In this document: one piece after another, positions 1 to 5,678 of the stretch | Layout: each line of letters begins with the position of its first letter | Numbering within the stretch: position 1 is the stretch's first letter | DNA from: an uncultured Leptotrichia sp. | Lineage (GTDB): Bacteria; Fusobacteriota; Fusobacteriia; Fusobacteriales; Leptotrichiaceae | DNA length: 14,604 nt | Direction of reading: 5' to 3' | Assembly (NCBI GenBank): GCA_937925095.1 | Contig: CALEXX010000043.1 | Span: forward strand, 1-14,604 | Made by a program: the position numbers and the translations under genes | Notes under the pieces: model-generated | Told to the model about the DNA's origin: nothing | Database searches by the model: none | What the model saw: only the letters and a program-made list of their open reading frames with translations

Positions 1-1918
1 TTGCAAATCTTTCAACTGCACTGTTACCATTTTCTATTTCTTCATCAAGTTTTTTAAACGATGCTTCAAGATTTTCTGCAACATCTTTTCTCATTGCATC
101 TGATTCAGATAGTTCTGATACATATTCTTCTACATTTTTTCTGCTTAAAGTTGCATTTATACCATTTTCTGTTGCTTCAACATCTCCCTTCAGCATTTCT
201 GCTGTTTCAACGTTGGCAACATTTCCTTCTATTTCATTGTCTGAAGTTATTTTTGCTTCTGTTCCTTTTGCAGTAACATATTGAGCTACTCCATCCTTTT
301 CTGATTTAAGTTCGATTGTGGACCCACCTAATGCCACTTTTCCTGCCACATGTAAGCTTGCATTGGAATTTAAAGTAGTTTTAGCATTTTCAGAAGCAGT
401 ATAGTTTCCACCTACTGTTACATTGCTTCCTTCCACTTCAAAGTTTCCATTTTCATTCTGTACATCATTTTGAATATTAACATCTGCAGCTGCTACAAGG
501 TTTCCTTTAACTATTCTTGTCGAACTTGAGTTATAAGTAACTCCTTTTATTATAAGGGTACCATTATTTATTGTAGTATTTCCTGTATAAGTTAAGTTTC
601 CTGTAAATCTTAAAGCTCCTGCTCCATTTTTTATAAATCCTGCATCTCCTGAGATATTATTTGAGAATGTATAAGTTCCTGTTGTTACATCTGCTACAAC
701 ATTATCTCCAAGTGCAAGTCTTTTATCAAATAATGCAGGTCCATTTAATGCTTTTCCAATATTTAAAAGTCCCCATCCAAAATCTTCATCTACACCTTTT
801 TTACCTATATCTGTTGCTGTAGATAAAATTGTCTGTCTTATGAGATCTCCTGTCATCCAAGGATATTTTTCCTTTATAAGTGCGGCTGTTCCTGCCACTA
901 TCGGTGCCGCAAATGAAGATCCATTCATAACATAAGTTCCTCTTACACCTTTATCCTTTGACTGCACTGTTATCCCTGAAACTGCTGATACTGTCCAGTT
1001 TTTAGCAACTCCTGCTCCATTTAATCTTTTCAAATCTTCCCAGTTAGTACTTCCAGGGTTTGTAGGACTATCTTTTGCTAATCCGACAACATTAATCCAT
1101 CCTTTTTCTAACTCACCATACAAATAAGGAAGTCCTCCTTCCAGTGAAGGATTTGATTTGAAACTTTCATTCCCTGCTGCCCATATAAATAAAGCTCCGT
1201 TATTTACTGCTGTTTGATAAAATCCTAAAATATCTTCTGTTGAGCTACCATTATTTATCTGATGTTTTGCCGAACTTCTATTAAAACCTGTCACTTCATT
1301 AGAAACTCCAAAAGACTGGTTAAATATTCTTACACCTTTAGTTGTATACAAATAGTTATAAGCTGCAAGAGAAGGATCTGGATGTAAAGATGACTTCCCA
1401 TCTTTAATAGTTTCCTTTGTTATATCCACTCCTATAATTTTAGCTCCTTTAGCTGTTCCTGATACTGAACTTCCTGCAACCTGTGCAACCGTTATTCCAT
1501 GAAACTGGTCATTTGTTGGACGTCCGTAAACTGTCACTTTTTCAAGTCTTGAGCCAAACTCTGATGTCATTATATCCTGCATATCACTGTCTGTTGTTGC
1601 AAATCCCATATCAAGAACACCAATAGTTACACCTGAACCTGTCTGTGTGACAGTTGAAGTTTTATTATGTGGATTCGCACTATTGTATGAAAAAGTAGTG
1701 TCATTCCATTTTATATGTCCATTTAGATCAAATGCAGATTCCACCGTAGGCGTTGCAGGTGTTGTTGGTGTTGTTACTGTTGGTGTTGTTGGCACTGGCG
1801 TTGTCGGAGCTGGTGCTGATGTAGATCCACCTCCACCACCTCCACCACCGCCTCCACAGCTAAGCAACGTTGAAAATAATGCTACCAATAAAATATTTTG
1901 TTTCCTTGTTTTTTTCAT
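1..1918 (-). CDS. Subtilisin-family (S8) lipoprotein autotransporter serine protease, 3' end outside window
   Basis: The reading frame stays open from ATG 1918 to the left window edge, giving 639 residues without a stop. Residues 1-21 form a lipoprotein signal (KKTRK, hydrophobic stretch, lipobox LLSC, Cys21). Cys21 is followed by ten glycines and a Thr/Pro-rich linker to about residue 60. The S8 catalytic domain shows Asp103 (GVLDMGF), His140 (FHGITVA), oxyanion Asn250 (AAGNES) and Ser335 (NGSSFAAP). Around residues 425-460 there is a Gly/Thr/Asn beta-strand repeat of the autotransporter-associated type, then more beta-helix-like sequence and a charged Glu/Lys segment before the edge. Family knowledge: NalP and SphB1 are lipidated S8 autotransporters that process other surface proteins. 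The beta-barrel is not visible and is inferred to lie beyond the window. The start is supported by AAAGGAAG nine bases upstream. It lies 45 bases after the bactofilin gene with no terminator between, so co-transcription is possible. Confidence 0.9.
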   Translation of the reverse strand, partial: MKKTRKQNILLVALFSTLLSCGGGGGGGGGGSTSAPAPTTPVPTTPTVTTPTTPATPTVESAFDLNGHIKWNDTTFSYNSANPHNKTSTVTQTGSGVTIGVLDMGFATTDSDMQDIMTSEFGSRLEKVTVYGRPTNDQFHGITVAQVAGSSVSGTAKGAKIIGVDITKETIKDGKSSLHPDPSLAAYNYLYTTKGVRIFNQSFGVSNEVTGFNRSSAKHQINNGSSTEDILGFYQTAVNNGALFIWAAGNESFKSNPSLEGGLPYLYGELEKGWINVVGLAKDSPTNPGSTNWEDLKRLNGAGVAKNWTVSAVSGITVQSKDKGVRGTYVMNGSSFAAPIVAGTAALIKEKYPWMTGDLIRQTILSTATDIGKKGVDEDFGWGLLNIGKALNGPALFDKRLALGDNVVADVTTGTYTFSNNISGDAGFIKNGAGALRFTGNLTYTGNTTINNGTLIIKGVTYNSSSTRIVKGNLVAAADVNIQNDVQNENGNFEVEGSNVTVGGNYTASENAKTTLNSNASLHVAGKVALGGSTIELKSEKDGVAQYVTAKGTEAKITSDNEIEGNVANVETAEMLKGDVEATENGINATLSRKNVEEYVSELSESDAMRKDVAENLEASFKKLDEEIENGNSAVERFA

Positions 1919-1963
1919 AATATTTCGCTTCCTTTCAAAATCACTTTAAAAATTTCCAGTAAA

Positions 1964-2368
1964 CTATTCTTCTGTATTATCATTGTAGGATATTTCTATT
2001 GTTTCCTTTTTCATTTTTTTGTTTCCTTCAAATATTCCACCCTCCTGTATTACAAATACAGTAGAAGAAATATTTGCAAATACTTTACCTTTTTCTCCAA
2101 TTTCAACTTTATCAGCCACTATTTCTCCAGATACCTCTCCATCAATAAAAACTGTTTTAGCTTCAATATTTCCAGAAATTTTTCCAGTTTCAGTAATATG
2201 AACTAGATCCTGTGCCCTTATATCGCCTTCCAGCACTCCTTCAATCTGAATCATATAGGCAGCTTCAATAATTCCTTTTATGTATGTTTCGGGAGCAATT
2301 ACATTTACGCTGTCTGCTGATGATATAGTTTTTAATTCTTTCCCATTACCGTTAGAAAATATTCCCAT
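1964..2368 (-). CDS. Bactofilin family (polymer-forming cytoskeletal) protein
   Basis: The product has 134 residues, a normal bactofilin length. From about residue 15 to 115 it shows the short repeating pattern of a bactofilin beta-helix: hydrophobic residues alternating with Gly/Glu turns, as in IEGVLEGDIRAQ, ISGNIEAKTVFIDG and VSGEIVADKVEIGE, with short polar tails at both ends. Bactofilins polymerise without nucleotide, often on the inner membrane, and position cell-wall enzymes. ATG 2368 is preceded by AAAGGAGTG at good spacing. The start lies 37 bases inside the end of the upstream M23 peptidase gene in another frame, so the two are probably translationally coupled. The pairing with an M23 peptidase is a known association (for example CcmA with the Csd peptidases in Helicobacter), which supports a cell-shape role. 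Confidence 0.88.
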   Translation of the reverse strand: MGIFSNGNGKELKTISSADSVNVIAPETYIKGIIEAAYMIQIEGVLEGDIRAQDLVHITETGKISGNIEAKTVFIDGEVSGEIVADKVEIGEKGKVFANISSTVFVIQEGGIFEGNKKMKKETIEISYNDNTEE

Positions 2369-3234
2369 TGAACACTCCTTTCTTTTTCAAATAGTATGTT
2401 AAATTGTTTCTCATTCCAGTCAATAAAATTTTTCGGATCTATTGGTGTCCCATTATACCTTATTTCATAATGAAGATGAGGTCCTGTCGAACTTCCTGAA
2501 TTTCCACCTTCTGCCAGAAATTTTCCTTTTCCTACAATTTCTCCAGCCTGAACATGTAACTTGCTTAAATGTCCATAAAGTGTCTGAAATCCATACATAT
2601 GATCAACAATAACCGTATTTCCGTATCCTCCTCTTACTCCTGCAAAACTTACTCTTCCTATTGCAGGCGAAAATACTCCGTCACCAATATCCACTCTCAA
2701 ATCTATTCCATGATGTTCTTTTTTTGCACCACTTATCGGATGTACCCTCACTCCAAAAGGGCTTGTCACATAAAGTTCCCTTTTCAAAGGACTTCCACTT
2801 GGAATTATACTCAGCATAAGTTTTTTCTTATCATCAGGTAAATCATTAATATTTGCCAATGTTAGATTTTTTAGGTCTTTTACTTCAGCAACTTTTCTTT
2901 TCTGCTCTTCCTCATATTTTTTACCTAATTGTATTATTTCCTTGTTTTTGCTGAGATATATTTGAAATTCCTTGTATTTGAAAGATAGGAAAACTATGAC
3001 TAGTGACATTACTATGAATATTGCAAATAAAAAAAAATTTATACTTTTTCTTTTTCTTTTTTTTCTGTTCTCACTTTCTTTGGTGTGAACTACTAATTCT
3101 TTAAGGTTTCTGTTTACTTTTTCCTTTTTTTCATTTACAGATTTATCCTTATTTCTTATTTTCTGTAATTCCAAAATTTTCTGTTGTTTCAAATTAGAAA
3201 AAATCTTTATTTTTTTATTCTCATTTTTTTCCAT
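2332..3234 (-). CDS. Membrane-anchored M23 (LytM-type) peptidoglycan peptidase
   Basis: This is a 300-residue protein. Residues 1-64 are very basic and cytoplasmic, a single membrane segment spans about 65-84, a short charged coiled-coil-like stretch follows (85-125), and the C-terminal M23 domain occupies about 150-273. Zinc-site and catalytic motifs are intact: HHGID (His174, Asp178), GHLS (His222) and GPHLHYE (His253, His255). It should therefore be an active endopeptidase on peptide crosslinks in the periplasm, not a degenerate activator. An in-frame TGA lies just before ATG 3234, so no earlier start is possible. The good SD (AAAGGAG, 3260-3266) is about 25 bases from the ATG, which is unusually far. 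The gene overlaps the bactofilin gene by 37 bases. Confidence 0.9.
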   Translation of the reverse strand: MEKNENKKIKIFSNLKQQKILELQKIRNKDKSVNEKKEKVNRNLKELVVHTKESENRKKRKRKSINFFLFAIFIVMSLVIVFLSFKYKEFQIYLSKNKEIIQLGKKYEEEQKRKVAEVKDLKNLTLANINDLPDDKKKLMLSIIPSGSPLKRELYVTSPFGVRVHPISGAKKEHHGIDLRVDIGDGVFSPAIGRVSFAGVRGGYGNTVIVDHMYGFQTLYGHLSKLHVQAGEIVGKGKFLAEGGNSGSSTGPHLHYEIRYNGTPIDPKNFIDWNEKQFNILFEKERSVQWEYFLTVMGKN

Positions 3235-3279
3235 AATTCAAATTTAACTAAACAGCTAACTCCTTTACTGATTTGTTTT

Positions 3280-3285
3280 ATTATA
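3280..3285 (-). promoter_or_regulatory. Candidate -10 box for the M23/bactofilin operon
   Basis: The minus strand reads TATAAT here, about 46 bases upstream of the M23 start codon. No good -35 hexamer is seen 16-18 bases further upstream (the best is TGGATT). This is the only consensus -10 near the operon start; support is the hexamer and its position only. The rest of 3286-3411 is AT-rich sequence without other recognisable signals. Confidence 0.4.
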
Positions 3286-3411
3286 CTACATTTCTTACTA
3301 ATAATCCATAGCTTTTTATATAAAAATATATATATTATTTTAAATTATTTAATAATTTCCATTTATCCTTTATTATCAATTATTCCCGATAAAAAACACT
3401 AGTTTTTAATG

Positions 3412-3440
3412 TTGACTTTTAATATTTTTTTGGTTATACT
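3412..3440 (+). promoter_or_regulatory. Sigma-70-type promoter of bioY
   Basis: A -35 box TTGACT (3412-3417) and a -10 box TATACT (3435-3440) are separated by exactly 17 bases. The -10 hexamer is repeated in tandem (TATACT again at 3441-3446), giving a second possible -10. Transcription would start near 3447, leaving a leader of about 40 bases. The bioY SD AGGAGG (3474-3479) lies at good distance from ATG 3485. Confidence 0.75.
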
Positions 3441-3445
3441 TATAC

Positions 3446-3462
3446 TGTAAATATTGCTTACA
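3446..3462. promoter_or_regulatory. Candidate operator palindrome over the bioY transcription start
   Basis: TGTAA (3446-3450) and TTACA (3458-3462) form a perfect 5-bp inverted repeat with a 7-base spacer directly downstream of the -10 box, where a repressor would block transcription. Biotin uptake genes are commonly repressed by BirA, but the classic BirA site has longer arms and a spacer of about 14-15 bases, so this is not a clear BirA box. Chance occurrence in AT-rich DNA is possible. Confidence 0.3.
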
Positions 3463-3484
3463 CAAATTAATCAGGAGGTATAAA

Positions 3485-4057
3485 ATGAATCAAAACTTAT
3501 TAATCAACAATCTAATCACAGTTGAAAACAAAAATCAGGAACTATTAAAGAATATTCTACTTGTACTGAGTGGAACTATATTTCTAGCACTTATGTCACA
3601 GTTGACTATTCCATTGCCATTTACACCAGTACCTATAACAGGTCAGACATTTGCAGTAATGTTCATTGGACTTGTTTATGGTAAAAAGCTAGGTTCTTCC
3701 ACACTCTTAACATATATTGCGGCAGGTTCTGCAGGACTTCCAGTTTTTGCAGGATTTTCAGGTAAATTACCATTCTTTACTCCTTCAGGAGGATATATAA
3801 TAGGATTTTTCTTTGCAGCACTTGTTTGTGGATATTTTGCAGATAAAGGGTGGACAAAATCCCCAGTTAAATTAATATCAGTATTAATAATAGCACATGC
3901 TGTATTATATTTCTTTGGACTTTTACAACTTAACATATTCCTTCCAAATAAAAATGTATTTGCGATAGGTTTATATCCTTTTATTGCTGGTGATGTTATT
4001 AAAATGGTGATTCTTACAGGATTATTACCTACAGCTTGGAAGTTTTTTAAAAAATAA
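3485..4057 (+). CDS. bioY: BioY, substrate-specific (S) subunit of ECF biotin transporter
   Basis: The 190-residue protein is almost entirely membrane-embedded (about six helices), the normal BioY size. Recognisable family sequence includes LTIPLPFTPVPITGQTFAV (40-58), then the G-S-S-T-L-L-T-Y-I-A-A-G-S-A-G-L-P segment (70-86), the SGGYIIGFFFAAL region (101-113) and GLYPFIAGDVIKM (162-174). BioY binds biotin at high affinity in the inner membrane and normally works with EcfT and two EcfA ATPases. None of these is adjacent, so it probably uses a shared energising module elsewhere. The start is fixed by AGGAGG six bases before the ATG. It is monocistronic here; downstream is the older hairpin now interrupted by an insertion sequence. 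Confidence 0.95.
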   Translation: MNQNLLINNLITVENKNQELLKNILLVLSGTIFLALMSQLTIPLPFTPVPITGQTFAVMFIGLVYGKKLGSSTLLTYIAAGSAGLPVFAGFSGKLPFFTPSGGYIIGFFFAALVCGYFADKGWTKSPVKLISVLIIAHAVLYFFGLLQLNIFLPNKNVFAIGLYPFIAGDVIKMVILTGLLPTAWKFFKK

Positions 4058-4104
4058 TACTAGAAAATAGATAAAATGATGTATCTCAAAAAAATAATAC
4101 AAAA

Positions 4105-4120
4105 AGAGGCTGTCTCAAAA
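4105..4120 (+). repeat. Left arm of an older inverted repeat split by the IS
   Basis: AGAGGCTGTCTCAAAA pairs with the right arm at 5616-5631, matching at 13 of 16 positions. The outward sequence GAGGCTGTCTCAAAA resembles termini of unrelated insertion sequences and MITEs. With the IS and one copy of its flanking direct repeat removed, the arms would enclose a 72-bp imperfect hairpin between two convergent genes. Terminator, MITE and IS relic are all possible. Confidence 0.55.
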
Positions 4121-4143
4121 AGAAAATAAAAAAATAATGTAAA

Positions 4144-4155
4144 AAACTATATTTT
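4144..4155 (+). repeat. Direct repeat at left edge of the IS
   Basis: AAACTATATTTT directly precedes the left terminal inverted repeat and is repeated exactly at 5599-5610 after the right one. It looks like a target-site duplication, but 12 bp is longer than the 3-5 bp usual for IS3-family elements. Confidence 0.65.
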
Positions 4156-4180
4156 TGTACTGCACCCAAAATCTTGGACA
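4156..4180 (+). repeat. Left terminal inverted repeat of the IS
   Basis: Starts TGTACTGCACCCAAAA and ends TTGGACA. It differs from the right repeat at four positions (a CA/AC pair and a TC/AG pair). It also forms the 5' half of the RBS-masking hairpin of orfA. Confidence 0.9.
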
Positions 4181-4197
4181 CAAGATTGGAGGTGCAG
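4160..4197 (+). promoter_or_regulatory. Hairpin at IS left end that masks the orfA ribosome-binding site
   Basis: CTGCACC (4160-4166) pairs with GGTGCAG (4191-4197), and AATCTTG (4170-4176) pairs with CAAGATT (4181-4187). A 3x3 internal loop separates the stems and GACA is the apical loop. The orfA SD, GGAGG (4188-4192), is caught between the two 3' arms. A transcript entering from outside, for example bioY read-through, would carry the whole hairpin and hide the SD, while one started inside the left repeat would lack the 5' arms. Such protection from impinging transcription is established for IS10 and IS50; here it is inferred from structure. Confidence 0.65.
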
Positions 4198-4202
4198 TTT
4201 TT

Positions 4203-4712
4203 ATGAGTAAATTAACAAGAAAAGATAAAATTGAAATATATGAAAGAAATAAAAATGGTGAAACTATTGCTTCATTAGCCAAAGCTTTTAATGTTAACAA
4301 GATTGTTCTTCATTATTTAATCAGGTTGATTAGAAAACATGGATATGATATTATAGGAAATGGTAAAAATAAACACTATTCTAAAGAATTTAAGTTACAG
4401 ATAATTAATAGAATTCTAGTTAATAATGAATCCATTAATTCTGTCGCCATTGATGTCGGTTTAGCTTCTTCCGGTCTTTTACATAATTGGCTTTCAAAAT
4501 TTAAAGAAAACGGGTATAATGTTATAGAGAAGAAAATAGGAAGGAAAACTAAATCTATGACTAAACCTAAGAAAAATGATAAAGTTCTATCTGAAAAGGA
4601 TAAGATTAAACAATTAGAAGAAGAAAATATGTATCTCAAAGCTGAGAACGAATACTTAAAAAAATTGAGAGCTCTGGTTCAGGAAAGGGAGCTAAAAGAG
4701 AAGAAAAAGTAA
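4203..4712 (+). CDS. IS150-like OrfA (helix-turn-helix DNA-binding protein)
   Basis: The 169-residue product carries two helix-turn-helix-like segments (about 18-46 and 60-103, including EFKLQIINRIL and ASSGLLHNWLSKF), a basic linker, and a C-terminal coiled coil (about 132-158, KQLEEENMYLKAENEYLKKL) expected to mediate multimerisation. The protein recognises the terminal repeats. The start is ATG 4203 with GGAGG ten bases upstream; a longer frame opening at 4155 begins in the flank and inverted repeat and is not used. The last 67 bases overlap the orfB frame, where the frameshift signal lies. Confidence 0.9.
   Translation: MSKLTRKDKIEIYERNKNGETIASLAKAFNVNKIVLHYLIRLIRKHGYDIIGNGKNKHYSKEFKLQIINRILVNNESINSVAIDVGLASSGLLHNWLSKFKENGYNVIEKKIGRKTKSMTKPKKNDKVLSEKDKIKQLEEENMYLKAENEYLKKLRALVQERELKEKKK
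4658..4693 (+). promoter_or_regulatory. Programmed -1 ribosomal frameshift signal (orfA/orfB)
   Basis: The heptamer A AAA AAA (4658-4664) is in the correct zero-frame phase (TTA AAA AAA TTG). It is followed five bases later by a possible stem, AGCTCT (4670-4675) with GGAGCT (4688-4693), including one G-U pair. The orfB frame is open from 4646, just after its last in-frame TGA (4643-4645), so the slip must occur between 4646 and 4712. Slipping here would give a 454-residue OrfAB transposase. A second A-rich stretch (4701-4709) before the orfA stop fits the X XXY YYZ rule less well. Confidence 0.75.
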
Positions 4713-5566
4713 GAGTAATAGCTGAACTTAGAGCTAAATACCCTTTCAAAATGCTGCTGAAGATTGCCGGAATATCAAGATCAGTATATTACTACTATAT
4801 CAACAAGAAAGATATTGATGAGAAGAATAAAGATGTCATTGAAAAAATCAAAGAAATTTACTATGCAAATAAAGGAAGATATGGTTATCGAAGAATAACA
4901 TTGGAATTAAAGAATCAAGGGATAAATATTAATCATAAAAAAGTACAGAGGCTTATGAAGAAATTTAATCTGCAAAGTATTATCCGTAAAAAGAGAAAAT
5001 ATTCTTCATACAAAGGCCAAATAGGAAAGATAGCTGATAACCATATCAAGAGAGATTTTGAAGCAGCAGCTCCAAATCAGAAATGGTTTACAGATGTAAC
5101 AGAATTTAATCTAAGAGGGGAAAAGTTATACTTATCTCCAATATTGGATGCTTATGGAAGATATATAGTTTCATATGATATTTCGAAAAGTGCTAACTTG
5201 GATCAGATAAATCATATGTTAAATTTGGCATTTAAAGGAAATGAGAATTATGAGGATTTAATATTTCATAGTGATCAAGGCTGGCAGTATCAGCATAATT
5301 TATATCAGGAAAGGTTAAAAGAAAAGAAGATAACGCAAAGTATGTCAAGAAAAGGAAACAGTTTAGATAATGGATTAATGGAATGTTTCTTTGGTCTGTT
5401 AAAATCAGAGATGTTTTATGGACAGGAAGCAACGTACAGGACATTAGATGAATTGAAAGAAGCGATAGAAGATTACATATATTATTACAATAACAAAAGA
5501 ATAAAGGAAAAATTAAAAGGATTAACTCCTGCTTCTTACAGAAGTCAATCCTTATTAGCAAGTTAA
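4664..5566 (+). CDS. IS150-like OrfB (DDE transposase catalytic part, read by frameshift)
   Basis: This frame supplies the C-terminal 300 residues of OrfAB. Its first ATG is at 4751, but no SD precedes it, so fusion by -1 frameshifting is the likely route. Counting from that ATG (271 residues): a helix-turn-helix segment with RYGYRRI at 43-49, then the rve integrase fold with Asp115 (WFTDVTEF), Asp175 (FHSDQGWQY) and Glu211 (NGLMECFFG). Exactly 35 residues separate the second Asp from the Glu, the D-D(35)-E pattern of the family. KGNSLDNG and YYNNKR are also conserved hallmarks. No frameshift or internal stop is seen, so the enzyme should be active. It ends eight bases before the right terminal repeat. 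Confidence 0.92.
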   Translation: MESSGSGKGAKREEKVRVIAELRAKYPFKMLLKIAGISRSVYYYYINKKDIDEKNKDVIEKIKEIYYANKGRYGYRRITLELKNQGININHKKVQRLMKKFNLQSIIRKKRKYSSYKGQIGKIADNHIKRDFEAAAPNQKWFTDVTEFNLRGEKLYLSPILDAYGRYIVSYDISKSANLDQINHMLNLAFKGNENYEDLIFHSDQGWQYQHNLYQERLKEKKITQSMSRKGNSLDNGLMECFFGLLKSEMFYGQEATYRTLDELKEAIEDYIYYYNNKRIKEKLKGLTPASYRSQSLLAS

Positions 5567-5573
5567 TTTAATT

Positions 5574-5598
5574 TGTCCAACTTTTTGGGGTCAGTACA
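5574..5598 (-). repeat. Right terminal inverted repeat of the IS
   Basis: Read on the minus strand it begins TGTACTGACCCCAAAAAG and ends TTGGACA, matching 21 of 25 positions of the left repeat. Its last base is directly followed by the second copy of the 12-bp direct repeat. Confidence 0.9.
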
Positions 5599-5610
5599 AA
5601 ACTATATTTT
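5599..5610 (+). repeat. Direct repeat at right edge of the IS
   Basis: Exact second copy of AAACTATATTTT (first copy 4144-4155), best explained as the duplicated target of the insertion. Confidence 0.65.
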
Positions 5611-5615
5611 TCAAA

Positions 5616-5631
5616 TTTTGAGATAGTCTAT
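5616..5631 (+). repeat. Right arm of the older inverted repeat split by the IS
   Basis: TTTTGAGATAGTCTAT is the imperfect complement of 4105-4120. Two of the three mismatches are C-to-T type changes relative to the common TTTTGAGACAGCCTC form, so it looks like a decayed arm. In the uninterrupted state the stem would continue inward through GAAAATA / TATTTTTC. Confidence 0.5.
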
Positions 5632-5678
5632 TTCAAAACTGTTTATTTTAAAAGATACAATATTACCAATTTACTATA

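Larger units (their letters stand above)
4156..5598 (+). mobile_element. Complete IS150-like insertion sequence (IS3 family), 1443 bp
   Basis: It is bounded by 25-bp inverted repeats (4156-4180 and 5574-5598) beginning TGTACTG and ending CAGTACA, which match at 21 of 25 positions. It carries two ORFs in the IS3 arrangement, orfA then orfB in the -1 frame, with a slippery heptamer in the overlap and a complete DDE triad in OrfB. A 1443-bp length fits IS150-type elements. Both ends, both ORFs and the flanking direct repeat are intact, so the copy looks recent and possibly active. It lies between the convergent genes bioY and 5679-6164 and disrupts neither. Confidence 0.93.

Noticed and set aside
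61..276. Leu/Phe-rich plus-strand ORF
   Set aside because: It lies antisense to the Glu/Lys-rich part of the autotransporter frame; the composition is a reverse-complement artefact.
1831..1860. Glycine-tract DNA as a phase-variable repeat
   Set aside because: The ten glycine codons mix GGA, GGC and GGT and contain no long mononucleotide or exact short repeat, so slipped-strand switching is unlikely.
1647..1949. Plus-strand ORF with a poly-proline stretch
   Set aside because: It is the antisense shadow of the poly-glycine and linker region of the autotransporter, with no RBS.
3286..3411. TATA-repeat-rich stretch as a replication or regulatory element
   Set aside because: It is only AT-rich sequence with short TA runs. 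No DnaA boxes, iterons or other repeats are visible.
4155..4202. Earlier start for orfA giving 16 more residues
   Set aside because: That start lies at the edge of the flanking repeat, outside the IS, and has no RBS, whereas ATG 4203 has GGAGG at good distance.
4751..5566. OrfB as an independently translated gene starting at its first ATG
   Set aside because: No SD precedes 4751, the frame is open upstream to 4646, and a phased slippery heptamer lies in the overlap. A fusion is more likely.
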